A stretch of 64,000 nucleotides of DNA, taken from Alphaproteobacteria bacterium (lineage in GTDB: Bacteria > Pseudomonadota > Alphaproteobacteria > Rhizobiales > Beijerinckiaceae). This document shows positions 17,551-24,291 of this stretch, in pieces. The translations under genes were made by a program, and so were the position numbers. Every line of letters starts with the position of its first letter. The first letter of the stretch is position 1. The notes beneath the pieces are model-generated. The model was not told where the DNA came from, ran no database searches, and worked only from the letters and a program-made list of their open reading frames with translations. The stretch spans positions 1 to 64,000 of the forward strand of contig JAJPHH010000028.1 of assembly GCA_021325385.1 (NCBI GenBank), written 5' to 3'.

Positions 17551-17793
17551 AATTCATTTAGGCCCGGACGCGCCGCGCGTCAAGCGCCCTGTCGATTTTC
17601 GGCGGAGCCGCGTTCTGTCGGCGCCGACGAACGCCGCGGACGGCGCGCGTCAGAAAGCGCTTCGCTCCGCGAACGCCTCCCTGTTCTTCCGGATTGTGAA
17701 GTTCTGCTTCACGGCCCGTCGAGCTTGTCGCGGATAGTCGCTCCATGGGCGCGCTCCTATGTCTCGCGCGACCGTTCTCGGAGAGCGACGCAA

Positions 17794-18528
17794 ATGACCC
17801 CGGTGATCCTCCAGACCGCTTTGCAAGCGATCGCCTCGACGCTGCACTGGCTCGGCTTTTCTTTCGGCGCGCGCAGCCTGCCCGGCTCGGACGGGCGTCG
17901 GCGGGCGTGGATTTTCGGCGCCGCAATCCTCGCGCTCGCTTGGCTGCTCGCCGCGCTGCTGCTGGCGGCGAATGACTATTTTCGCAACGATCTCCTCCCG
18001 CCGCGCGTTCCGCTCGCGCTGGCGCTCAGCTTGATGTTCGGTTACGCGCTGCTCCTGTCCAGGGATTTCCGTACGATCCTCGCGGCCATACCTCAGCACT
18101 GGCTGATCGGCGTCCAGGCGTTCAGAATTCTCGGCTTCGTGTTTCTCATCCGTTGGGCGCAGGGAGATTTGCCCGGATTATTCGCCATTCCGGCCGGAAT
18201 TGGCGATCTCTTGACGGGCCTTTGCGCGCCGTTCGTCGCCTATTCATGGTACAAAGGAAAAAGCAACGCCCGATCGGCCGCCATCGCCTGGAGCCTGTTC
18301 GGCATGGCCGATCTCATTGTCGCGGTCGCGATCGGGTCCTCCATTTCCGGCTTGAACATTGCGTTCCCGATGGTGATGATTCCGATCTACGCGGTTCCCC
18401 GCGCCTTTCTTCTCCACTCCTATTCTCTGATCGGCTTGTTGGGAGCAGGCGCCAAACAGCCGACGCTTGTAAGGGCGGCCGAACTCGCGCGAGAGCGCCA
18501 GAGCCGCGCCCCGATGATTCTGCCGTGA
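17794..18528 (+). CDS. Multi-pass membrane protein of unknown function
   Basis: A 244-residue hydrophobic protein with about six or seven membrane segments, starting at the ATG at 17794 preceded by GGAGAG. The first half has segments near residues 5-20, 40-65 and 75-92; the second includes RILGFVFLIRWAQGDLPGLFAIPAGIGDLLTG read as two adjoining spans with a polar break. I do not recognise a named family. It starts 226 bp before the HiPIP unit's FixK-type box and is co-directional, but that box lies after its stop codon, so it is probably transcribed separately. Confidence 0.75.
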   Translation: MTPVILQTALQAIASTLHWLGFSFGARSLPGSDGRRRAWIFGAAILALAWLLAALLLAANDYFRNDLLPPRVPLALALSLMFGYALLLSRDFRTILAAIPQHWLIGVQAFRILGFVFLIRWAQGDLPGLFAIPAGIGDLLTGLCAPFVAYSWYKGKSNARSAAIAWSLFGMADLIVAVAIGSSISGLNIAFPMVMIPIYAVPRAFLLHSYSLIGLLGAGAKQPTLVRAAELARERQSRAPMILP

Positions 18529-18567
18529 GGGCGAAACGGGCGGCGGCGAAAATCCGCGGGACGCGGC

Positions 18568-18581
18568 TTGACCTAGGTCAA
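18568..18581 (+). promoter_or_regulatory. FixK/FNR box upstream of the HiPIP gene
   Basis: TTGACCTAGGTCAA is a perfect 14-bp palindrome of the form TTGA-N6-TCAA, the site bound by FNR, FnrL and FixK proteins. Its centre is 67 bp before the HiPIP ATG. At class II spacing (-41.5) the start would be near 18616 and the -10 element TTGGCT at 18604-18609, a weak match, so activation by the regulator would be needed. Confidence 0.7.
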
Positions 18582-18641
18582 CGCGCGCGCCGGCGCCGCA
18601 TGGTTGGCTTCAAAGCGGCAACGGCTTTGAAGGAGTCCGAA

Positions 18642-18914
18642 ATGGCCAAGATTGCGATTGGATCGGCCGAGATTTCACGCCGAACGCTGCTGGCTGGCGC
18701 CGCGGCGGCCGGCTCCGCTCCCCTGCTTGCCCTGGGGTCTTCGCCCGCTTGGGCGAAGATGTCGCAAGCCGCGGTCGCCTACCAGGATTCGCCCAAGGGC
18801 GACCGCAACTGCGCCGGCTGCGGCCTATTCCAGGCGCCGTCATCGTGCAAGACGGTCGATGGCGCTGTTTCGCCGAACGGCTGGTGCAAGATTTGGGTCA
18901 AGAAGGCCGGTTGA
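18642..18914 (+). CDS. High-potential iron-sulfur protein (HiPIP), Tat-exported
   Basis: A 90-residue protein starting at 18642 behind an AAGGAG ribosome site. The twin-arginine signal ISRRTLLAGAAAAG is at residues 11-24 and cleavage is expected after PAWA (residue 38). The mature part carries four cysteines at 57, 60, 69 and 82 (CAGC, then SSCK and GWCKIW), the C-x2-C-x8-C-x12-C pattern of small HiPIPs such as the Iro type, holding one 4Fe-4S cluster at high potential. HiPIPs carry single electrons in the periplasm, usually to an oxidase, a reaction centre or from an outer-membrane donor. It heads a unit controlled by a FixK/FNR box. Confidence 0.93.
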   Translation: MAKIAIGSAEISRRTLLAGAAAAGSAPLLALGSSPAWAKMSQAAVAYQDSPKGDRNCAGCGLFQAPSSCKTVDGAVSPNGWCKIWVKKAG

Positions 18915-18969
18915 CGACGATTGCTGCGAGCGGCGGGCCGCCCCGCCGAGTGTGGATTCTGCACCGCGT

Positions 18970-19162
18970 CGCCTTGGCGTCGTCACAGCCGTCAATCCGC
19001 GCGCCGGCGCGTTGACCCTCGATCATGGCGATGATCATGATGTATCGGGTTGAGCCGCTTTCTCTTGCTGCGGGACTGCAGCCAGGCGACAAGGTCGAGT
19101 TCGCGATGGACGCGCCGACCTATACGATACGCGACATCAAACTGATCGAGCCCAAGAAGTGA
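18970..19162 (+). pseudogene. CusF-like copper-binding domain, frameshifted and truncated
   Basis: One frame reads LGVVTAVNPRAGALTLDH up to about 19026 and another continues from about 19025 as MAMIMMYRVEPLSLAAGLQ, then PGDKVEFAMDAPTYTIRD, ending at a TGA at 19160. Joined, these match the CusF pattern: a G-V-V beta strand, the metal His in LTLDH, a Met-rich MxM motif and the PGDKVEF strand. No single frame spans both halves, and the first half has no start codon or signal peptide before it. The stop overlaps the GTG start of the next gene. It looks like a recently broken copper chaperone gene; a sequencing error is the alternative. Confidence 0.5.
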
Positions 19163-19533
19163 CCGGCCGGCGCCGCGCCCGTCGCCTTGCGATCGTCCTC
19201 GCCTCCTCTCTGGCGCTCTCTGCGACGGTCAAGGCCGCAGAGAGCGGCCAGAACCTCGGCGCGGGGCAAGATCTGTGCGCGCAATTCACCAAGGCTTACG
19301 CCGACAACCCGGCCAGCGAAAATATCTATTGGAGCTGGGCGACGGGCATGATGAGCGGGTTGAATTTCGCCAGCGTCGCCAACAGCAACATCTTTCGAGA
19401 TTTGGCCGGGGACCAAGACATCTATCGTCGCGCAGTCCGCCTCTATTGCGGCAAACATCCGCTGACGACCTATAGCGGCGCCGTGCTCGATCTCTATGTC
19501 AGCATGCCGCTGAAGAAGGGCAACTCCAAATAG
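19159..19533 (+). CDS. Small exported protein of unknown function
   Basis: A 124-residue protein starting with GTG at 19159, which overlaps the preceding TGA (GTGA). Residues 1-26 form a signal peptide (RRLAIVLASSLALSATVKAA). The mature part has two cysteines (near residues 40 and 95, in DLCAQF and LYCGKH) that may form a disulfide and a helical pattern with YWSWATGMMSGLNFA and YSGAVLDLYVSM. The layout vaguely recalls small periplasmic HdeA or Rap1a-type helical proteins, but I cannot assign a family. It is probably co-expressed with HiPIP. Confidence 0.7.
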   Translation: MTGRRRARRLAIVLASSLALSATVKAAESGQNLGAGQDLCAQFTKAYADNPASENIYWSWATGMMSGLNFASVANSNIFRDLAGDQDIYRRAVRLYCGKHPLTTYSGAVLDLYVSMPLKKGNSK

Positions 19534-19737
19534 CGCCGGCGAGGCGTCGCCATCGCGTCAGCGCGCGTCTTCGGCGGTTCGACATTTTCGGCGAAGGCGG
19601 GCGGCAGAGCCAGCGCAAAGCCAAAAAACCGAGCAACGCCGCGATCCAAGCCGCGCGCGCCGAACGCGGCGGCGAGATCGTTTGTGCGGATTGCTCGATT
19701 CACGAGGCCGCTCGCCTCCGATCGCCTGTCGCCGACA

Positions 19738-20031
19738 TCACTGGCGGTGCGTCAGGAAGGCGATCACGTCGTCGATATCCTTTTTGCTTCTGAGGCCAGG
19801 AAAGGTCATCGCCGTCTTGGGATTGAAGCGGCGCGGATTGGCGAGAAACATCGGCAGACTGGCTTCGCCAATTCGGCCGATATAGGGGGGCGCGGCGTGA
19901 CAGCCGTGGCAGCGCGTCTCGAACACCGCCTTCCCCGCCTCGGGATCGCCGGCGAAGGCCGCCGCGCCGGAGACGAGCGCGCCGATGGCCGCGGCGAGGA
20001 TGGTCGACCGGCGGCGCGTCGCCCGCATCAC
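19738..20031 (-). CDS. Small class I cytochrome c
   Basis: A 97-residue exported monohaem cytochrome. A signal peptide of about 27 residues ends at AAAFA. The haem site CHGCH is at residues 41-45 and the likely axial Met is Met75 (PKTAMTF). At about 70 mature residues it is a minimal cytochrome c that would move electrons in the periplasm. It starts 1 bp after the CHRD gene stop and so is translationally linked to it, and it lies third in the unit led by the cytochrome-porin. That position makes it the natural electron acceptor for the cytochrome-porin. Confidence 0.92.
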   Translation of the reverse strand: MMRATRRRSTILAAAIGALVSGAAAFAGDPEAGKAVFETRCHGCHAAPPYIGRIGEASLPMFLANPRRFNPKTAMTFPGLRSKKDIDDVIAFLTHRQ

Positions 20032-20032
20032 G

Positions 20033-20479
20033 TCATTGCCTGACCACCGGCCCGCGCACCTCGCCTTCCGGGAAGGTCAGCGTATGGATGTTGAAATACC
20101 AGCGGCCGTCCTTCAGATCCTTCTTCTGGACCTCGTCTATCTTGGTCGATCCTTTGAACGGGCTCGCCAGAGCGCCAGGCGTCCCGACCTGGATCGGCGC
20201 GTTCTCCTCCGCCGTCAGGCCCATATAAGCGACAGGCCCATGAAAGTGCGCGCCGATCGGCCCGCCGGTCAGCCCTGAATACGTGACCGTCCAGCTCAGC
20301 GTGTTGGAATCGGTGTCCAGCGTGGCTTCCAGGTGGGCGCTGCCAGCGCTCTTGTTCGGCGGCGCTTCGCCGCCGCCGCTCATATCGGCCTTGAATTTGA
20401 TCGTGCCGGCGAGAGCTGGTGTGGCGAGCGCGGCGACGATCATCAAGGCGGTTGCCGAGCAGAGCGCTCTTGCGAACAT
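20033..20479 (-). CDS. Exported CHRD-domain protein
   Basis: A 148-residue protein starting at 20479 behind GGAGGAGATG. A signal peptide of 24 residues ends at PALA. The remainder is a single CHRD domain (chordin-like), with ADMSGGGEAPP near its start, the paired His of GAHFHGPVAYMG and the C-terminal WYFNIHTLTFPEGEVRGPV stretch. CHRD proteins are secreted and their role in bacteria is not established; the conserved histidines could bind metal. It is coupled to the cytochrome c gene by a 1-bp gap and follows the cytochrome-porin gene by 85 bp. Confidence 0.9.
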   Translation of the reverse strand: MFARALCSATALMIVAALATPALAGTIKFKADMSGGGEAPPNKSAGSAHLEATLDTDSNTLSWTVTYSGLTGGPIGAHFHGPVAYMGLTAEENAPIQVGTPGALASPFKGSTKIDEVQKKDLKDGRWYFNIHTLTFPEGEVRGPVVRQ

Positions 20480-20564
20480 GGCGTCATCTCCTCCCTGGTC
20501 GGTGCGTCCCCTTATCGGGTTTGGGCGATCGGACCGCTGCGATTGGCGATTGGCGCCGCGCCGC

Positions 20565-21989
20565 TCAGAAAGCAGTCCAGGCGTAGAGCAGAAGCGTGTT
20601 GTTGTCTTTGGCGCTCCGGCAGCCAGGGCATTGAACGGGGTCGATGTCCGAAACGCCGCCGTCGAATTGCGTCCACCAGGTATAGGCGAGGCCGATCCGG
20701 GCGTTGAGCCAGGGCCAGGGTCCAGGCGCGCCGTGACTGAAGGGCAGATAGGCGAGATCGACAGTCCATCCCTGCGAGTTCGGCGAGAAATTGAAGTTAT
20801 TGGCGTAAGCGATCGCATCCGGGCTGCCGGCCAACTTGAAGAAGCCGCCGGTCAAGCTGACCGTATGGTCATAGATATAGGAGGCGGAGATGTTGAAGCT
20901 GCGCAGGTTGTTGCGCGGATTGGCTGAATTGCCCATCGCGAACGTCGCGTCGAGCAACTGCTTTTCGTAGATATAGCTCGCCCGCGCCGTGATCGAGTGA
21001 ACGTCGCCGATCCATTGGAATTGCGTATCGAAGCCGATATCAGCGAGCTTGTCCGTACCGAAGCCGAAGACGCGATTCGGGATGATGTCGGCGGCCATCC
21101 CGAACGTGCCGACCTCCCATGAATAGTCGCCCCAATTGGGCTCGACGGCGACGCGCCAATAAGGCGCGACCCCGTCGATCGTATAGGTCAAGGCAGGCGG
21201 CGAGGAGCCGAGCGCGGTCTGTATTGCGGGCGTCAGCGAGCCGTAGCCGGAAAGCTCGACATAGAGTACGTCATGGATGAAGAGGTAGCCGCCGATTCCC
21301 GCCGTCTGACTGGAGCCGAAGCTCTCGATCATCGTGCTCGCCGCTGGCGACAGCGCGAAATTCGAGTTGATGAACGGGAAGCGCCAAACTGGCGTCGTGT
21401 TCCAGACGTCCTGGACCGTCGGCGCATTGTTGGCGGTGATGCCGTAGATGAAATCGATATTGCCGATCGTCGCGGAATTGGCGTAGCGAATGTCGGTCAG
21501 ATCGAGGCCGAACACCCGGCCGTAATCGTTCGAAAACGTCGTCTGAACGAAGGCGCCGAGGTTTCCATAGATCTTGCCCGCATAGAACAGGCTCGTCTGC
21601 TGGGCGAGATCGGCGAAATTGTTGTCGCCGAATCCGCCGGCGTTCACTGGCGCGTAGGTTCCGGTCGGCGCGTCGAGCTTGCGCGCATATTCGGTGAAGG
21701 TCGATTGCAGCACCGCAGCGAAAGGCGGGATTTTCGAATCGCCGCCTTCGAGCGTGTAGCCGCCGAGCTTGAATCGTCGGCCGAACGGCGTCAGTTCGGG
21801 AAAGGCCGTATGGCAAGACGCGCAAGGCTGGCCTGTCTGACGGGCGAAGCTCGGCACCGCCAAGGCCTGCGTCGAACCGCACGCGAGGGCGAAAATTAGC
21901 GCCAGACAAAGGGCGGCGATGGAGATGGAAATGCGGCTGCAGCCAGGACGCCGGGACGATGTCCTTGAACGGAAAAGCGCTGCCCCCAT
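20565..21989 (-). CDS. Outer-membrane monohaem cytochrome-porin fusion (Cyc2-like)
   Basis: A 474-residue protein with an N-terminal signal (hydrophobic residues 20-37, cleavage near QALA, 44), then AVPSFARQTGQPCASCH, where CASCH at 56-60 binds haem c, followed by PELTPFGRRFKLGGYTL. That run is the signature I know from Cyc2, the outer-membrane Fe(II)-oxidising cytochrome of Acidithiobacillus and Mariprofundus. The remaining 380 residues alternate polar and aromatic residues like a beta-barrel and end in LLLYAWTAF with a terminal Phe, the usual outer-membrane insertion signal. A CPGC motif without His sits near residue 455. It should take electrons from outside the cell and pass them inward. 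The family also includes homologues in bacteria not known to oxidise iron. Confidence 0.85.
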   Translation of the reverse strand: MGAALFRSRTSSRRPGCSRISISIAALCLALIFALACGSTQALAVPSFARQTGQPCASCHTAFPELTPFGRRFKLGGYTLEGGDSKIPPFAAVLQSTFTEYARKLDAPTGTYAPVNAGGFGDNNFADLAQQTSLFYAGKIYGNLGAFVQTTFSNDYGRVFGLDLTDIRYANSATIGNIDFIYGITANNAPTVQDVWNTTPVWRFPFINSNFALSPAASTMIESFGSSQTAGIGGYLFIHDVLYVELSGYGSLTPAIQTALGSSPPALTYTIDGVAPYWRVAVEPNWGDYSWEVGTFGMAADIIPNRVFGFGTDKLADIGFDTQFQWIGDVHSITARASYIYEKQLLDATFAMGNSANPRNNLRSFNISASYIYDHTVSLTGGFFKLAGSPDAIAYANNFNFSPNSQGWTVDLAYLPFSHGAPGPWPWLNARIGLAYTWWTQFDGGVSDIDPVQCPGCRSAKDNNTLLLYAWTAF

Positions 21990-22035
21990 TTGGCGCCCCA
22001 GGGTCGAATCGCGGTTCGCCCGCGATTTTCACGTA

Positions 22036-22084
22036 ACTATGAATTGTACGGCGACGAACCCTGGGGCCTCTTGATCTAGATCAA
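22036..22084 (-). promoter_or_regulatory. Class II FixK/FNR promoter of the cytochrome-porin operon
   Basis: The box TTGATCTAGATCAA at 22071-22084 matches the full TTGAT-N4-ATCAA consensus without error. Its centre at 22077.5 is 41.5 bp from a predicted start at 22036, and the hexamer TACAAT falls exactly at -12 to -7 (22048-22043). This geometry is that of promoters activated by FNR-type proteins contacting RNA polymerase. The ATG at 21989 follows after about 47 bp. The box directly abuts the stop codon of the GNAT gene. Confidence 0.82.
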
Positions 22085-22615
22085 TTACGCGCTGGCGCCG
22101 TCGAGACGAAGCATCATCAAAACCTCGTCGTAATATCGATCGCCCGCCTTCAAAGCGCGCCGCTCCAATCCGTATCGTTCGAATCCAAGCTCCGCATAAA
22201 GCGCAATCGCGCGGCGATTGGAGGAGACCACAGCGAGAAGGATCTGCTCGACCTGGCCCCGCGCCTCTGCGACGAGCCGTCGGCACAAAGCCGAGGCGAG
22301 GCCGTGACCGCGCGCCGACGGCGCGACGTACAGGCCCCAGAAATGGCCGATATGGGCGAGTTTCGCCGTCGTCTCGGGGCGCAAGCCGGCGACGCCGACG
22401 AGATTGTCGCCGGCGAAGCCGCCATAGACGATGCTGGTTCGCAAACGGTCCGCGAACCAGGGCGGAGGCCGCTGCGCCTCCTCGTCGAACGAGGCGGCGA
22501 AAGCTTCCGGGCTCTCTTTCAGACCCTGCAAGCGCAAGGGCCGATAGATCGGAGCGTCGGCCGGCGCGAGCCGGCGAAGCGTAAAGCGCGGCGAGGAGTC
22601 CGACTGCTCCTTCAT
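22085..22615 (-). CDS. GNAT-family N-acetyltransferase
   Basis: A 176-residue single-domain acetyltransferase. Acetyl-CoA binding is shown by the LYVAPSARGHGLASAL segment (R-x-x-G-x-G/A type) near residues 96-111, followed by the typical NRRAIALYAELGFERYG motif. Members acetylate amines on small molecules, peptides or ribosomal proteins; the substrate here cannot be told. It lies upstream of the cytochrome-porin operon on the same strand, but the FixK/FNR promoter between them suggests independent control. Confidence 0.88.
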   Translation of the reverse strand: MKEQSDSSPRFTLRRLAPADAPIYRPLRLQGLKESPEAFAASFDEEAQRPPPWFADRLRTSIVYGGFAGDNLVGVAGLRPETTAKLAHIGHFWGLYVAPSARGHGLASALCRRLVAEARGQVEQILLAVVSSNRRAIALYAELGFERYGLERRALKAGDRYYDEVLMMLRLDGASA

Positions 22616-22732
22616 GCTTGGAGCCTATCAGCCGCCGTGCCGAGCCCGAACGGCTAAAATGCGCTTGACGTCGCCCGTCGCGGCCTGATCCGATAGCGAC
22701 AGCCTATCAGCTCGGATGCGCGAGCGACGAGT

Positions 22733-22752
22733 CTGTTGCATATTTGCAACAG
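22733..22752. promoter_or_regulatory. Palindrome in front of the LysR gene
   Basis: CTGTTGCATATTTGCAACAG has perfect 8-bp arms around TATT and ends 16 bp before the LysR start codon at 22769. It lies between divergent genes and could be an operator for autoregulation. Its spacing differs from the T-N11-A site at 23694-23716, so the same protein need not bind both. Confidence 0.4.
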
Positions 22753-22768
22753 GCGACGGAAATACCCG

Positions 22769-23698
22769 ATGATGTTGCGGCAGCTCGAATACCTTGTCGC
22801 CCTTGCCCGCGAGAAGCATTTCGGCCGGGCGGCGGCGGCGTGCAATGTCTCCCAGCCGACCTTGTCGGCCGCAATCCGTCAGCTCGAAGACGAACTCGGC
22901 GCGCCGATCGTCGAACGCGGCCACAAATTCCACGGCCTGACGCCGCAAGGACGCGCAGCGCTCGACCATGCCCACCGAATCCTGGCCGAAGCCAGCGCTT
23001 TGACCCGCGATCTCGAGGAAATGGATCGCGGCCTTTCCGGCCGGTTGCGGATCGGCGCCATCCCGACGGCGCTGCCGATCATCGCCCATATCACCGCGCC
23101 GTTCTATCAGCGCTTTCCCAACGTCTCGGTCACCATCCTGTCGCTGAATTCGCAGCAAATTCAGCAGGGAATCGACGATTTCGAACTCGATGTCGGCCTG
23201 ACCTATCTCGACAACGAGCCGCTGACCAATGTCCGCGCCAAGCCGATCTATGTCGAGCAATATATGTTCTTGACCCCCGCTTCCGGGCCTTACGCGCGCC
23301 GGCGCGCCATCACTTGGCGCGAGGCCAGCGGCGCGCCGCTTTGCCTGCTGACGCCGGACATGCAGAACCGCCGCATTATTGACGGCATCTTCCGCTCCGC
23401 CGACGCTTCGCCCGAGCCCGCCATGGAGACGAATTCGATCTTCAATCTCTGTTCGCACGTTTCCTCGGGCCTGTGGTCGTCGATCGTGCCCGTGCAACTT
23501 CTGCAATTTTTCGGCGTTCCCCGCGGCACGAGAGCGATCGAGCTGGTCGAGCCCACGGCGCAGCGTACGATCGGGCTGATCATGGCCGACCGCGAACCGC
23601 CTTCGCCGCTGGCCCGCAACCTCTTCGCCATGGAGCGGCCGGCGGATATCGGCAGTTTGATCGTGCCGCCGCTGACGCCGGCCGAGTCGCAGGTTTAA
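22769..23698 (+). CDS. LysR-family regulator of formate dehydrogenase (FdsR-like)
   Basis: A 309-residue LysR-type regulator beginning at the first of two adjacent ATGs (22769). The N-terminal winged helix spans MLRQLEYLVALAREKHFGRAA and VSQPTLSAAIRQLEDEL; a ligand domain starts near residue 90 (SGRLRIGAIPTALPI). Regulators of this type precede fds operons in other bacteria and activate them with formate. It is 123 bp from fdsG on the same strand, and a palindromic T-N11-A site overlaps its stop codon. Inducer identity is inferred from the neighbours. Confidence 0.88.
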   Translation: MMLRQLEYLVALAREKHFGRAAAACNVSQPTLSAAIRQLEDELGAPIVERGHKFHGLTPQGRAALDHAHRILAEASALTRDLEEMDRGLSGRLRIGAIPTALPIIAHITAPFYQRFPNVSVTILSLNSQQIQQGIDDFELDVGLTYLDNEPLTNVRAKPIYVEQYMFLTPASGPYARRRAITWREASGAPLCLLTPDMQNRRIIDGIFRSADASPEPAMETNSIFNLCSHVSSGLWSSIVPVQLLQFFGVPRGTRAIELVEPTAQRTIGLIMADREPPSPLARNLFAMERPADIGSLIVPPLTPAESQV

Positions 23699-23716
23699 TA
23701 GGTAAAACCTATTAAA
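23694..23716 (+). promoter_or_regulatory. LysR-type operator upstream of fdsG
   Basis: Perfect 10-bp arms TTTAATAGGT and ACCTATTAAA flank AAA. The inner 13 bp TAGGTAAAACCTA fit the LysR-type T-N11-A rule with dyad symmetry. The site overlaps the LysR stop codon and lies 105 bp before the fdsG start, where an activator site is expected. A role as a terminator is less likely because the stem is AT-rich. Confidence 0.55.
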
Positions 23717-23820
23717 TGGTCGAAAGGTTCAATTTGCCAGTCTGGGGGTCTTGGTTGATCCTGATTGGGCCAGCTTGATCCATTAACGTGTGCAAAAGCT
23801 TCGTTTGATAGAGGGAGACG

Positions 23821-24291
23821 ATGATCCGCAAGCTAGCTTGGGACGAGGAGCTGGCGGGCCGGCTCATCGACGAGCGCAAGACCGCCGACGGCGCGCTCAT
23901 GCCCATCTTGCACGCCCTCCAGGAGACGTTCGGCTATATCGATCGCGCCGCAATCGCCCCGATCGCCGAGGCGCTCAACATTTCGAAAGCCGACGTGCAC
24001 GGCGTCATCAGCTTCTATCATGATTTCCGCGCCGCGCCGGCGTCAGGCCGGGCGCTCAAGCTCTGCCGCGCCGAGTCCTGCCAGGCGATGGGCTGCGAAG
24101 ACCTGATCGATCATCTTCGCCGCGCCCATGGGCTGACGCCGGATAGCGAGACCGACGGCGCGCTCAGAATCGAAACAGTCTATTGCCTCGGCAATTGCGC
24201 GCTCTCGCCCGCCGCGCTGATCGACGGCGCGCCGATCGGCCGGCTCACCGCCGCCAAGCTCGACGCTCTTGTCCGCGAGGCCGGACAATGA
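23821..24291 (+). CDS. fdsG: NAD-dependent formate dehydrogenase, gamma subunit
   Basis: A 156-residue NuoE-like thioredoxin-fold subunit. Four cysteines, 82 and 87 (CRAESC) and 122 and 126 (CLGNC), hold a 2Fe-2S cluster. Together with FdsB it forms the diaphorase part that passes electrons from the Mo subunit to NAD in the cytoplasm. The start at 23821 follows GAGGGAGACG. Its stop overlaps the fdsB start (ATGA), tying the two translationally. The length is normal for FdsG. Confidence 0.95.
   Translation: MIRKLAWDEELAGRLIDERKTADGALMPILHALQETFGYIDRAAIAPIAEALNISKADVHGVISFYHDFRAAPASGRALKLCRAESCQAMGCEDLIDHLRRAHGLTPDSETDGALRIETVYCLGNCALSPAALIDGAPIGRLTAAKLDALVREAGQ

Noticed and set aside
18915..19053. 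An intact small protein in the frame that contains LGVVTAVNPRAGALTLDH
   Set aside because: This frame has no start codon with a ribosome site after the HiPIP stop and ends at 19053 before the second half of the domain, so it is treated as part of a broken gene.
23755..23768. FNR-like sequence TTGATCCTGATTGG before fdsG
   Set aside because: The right half does not match TCAA, unlike the two perfect boxes elsewhere in the window.
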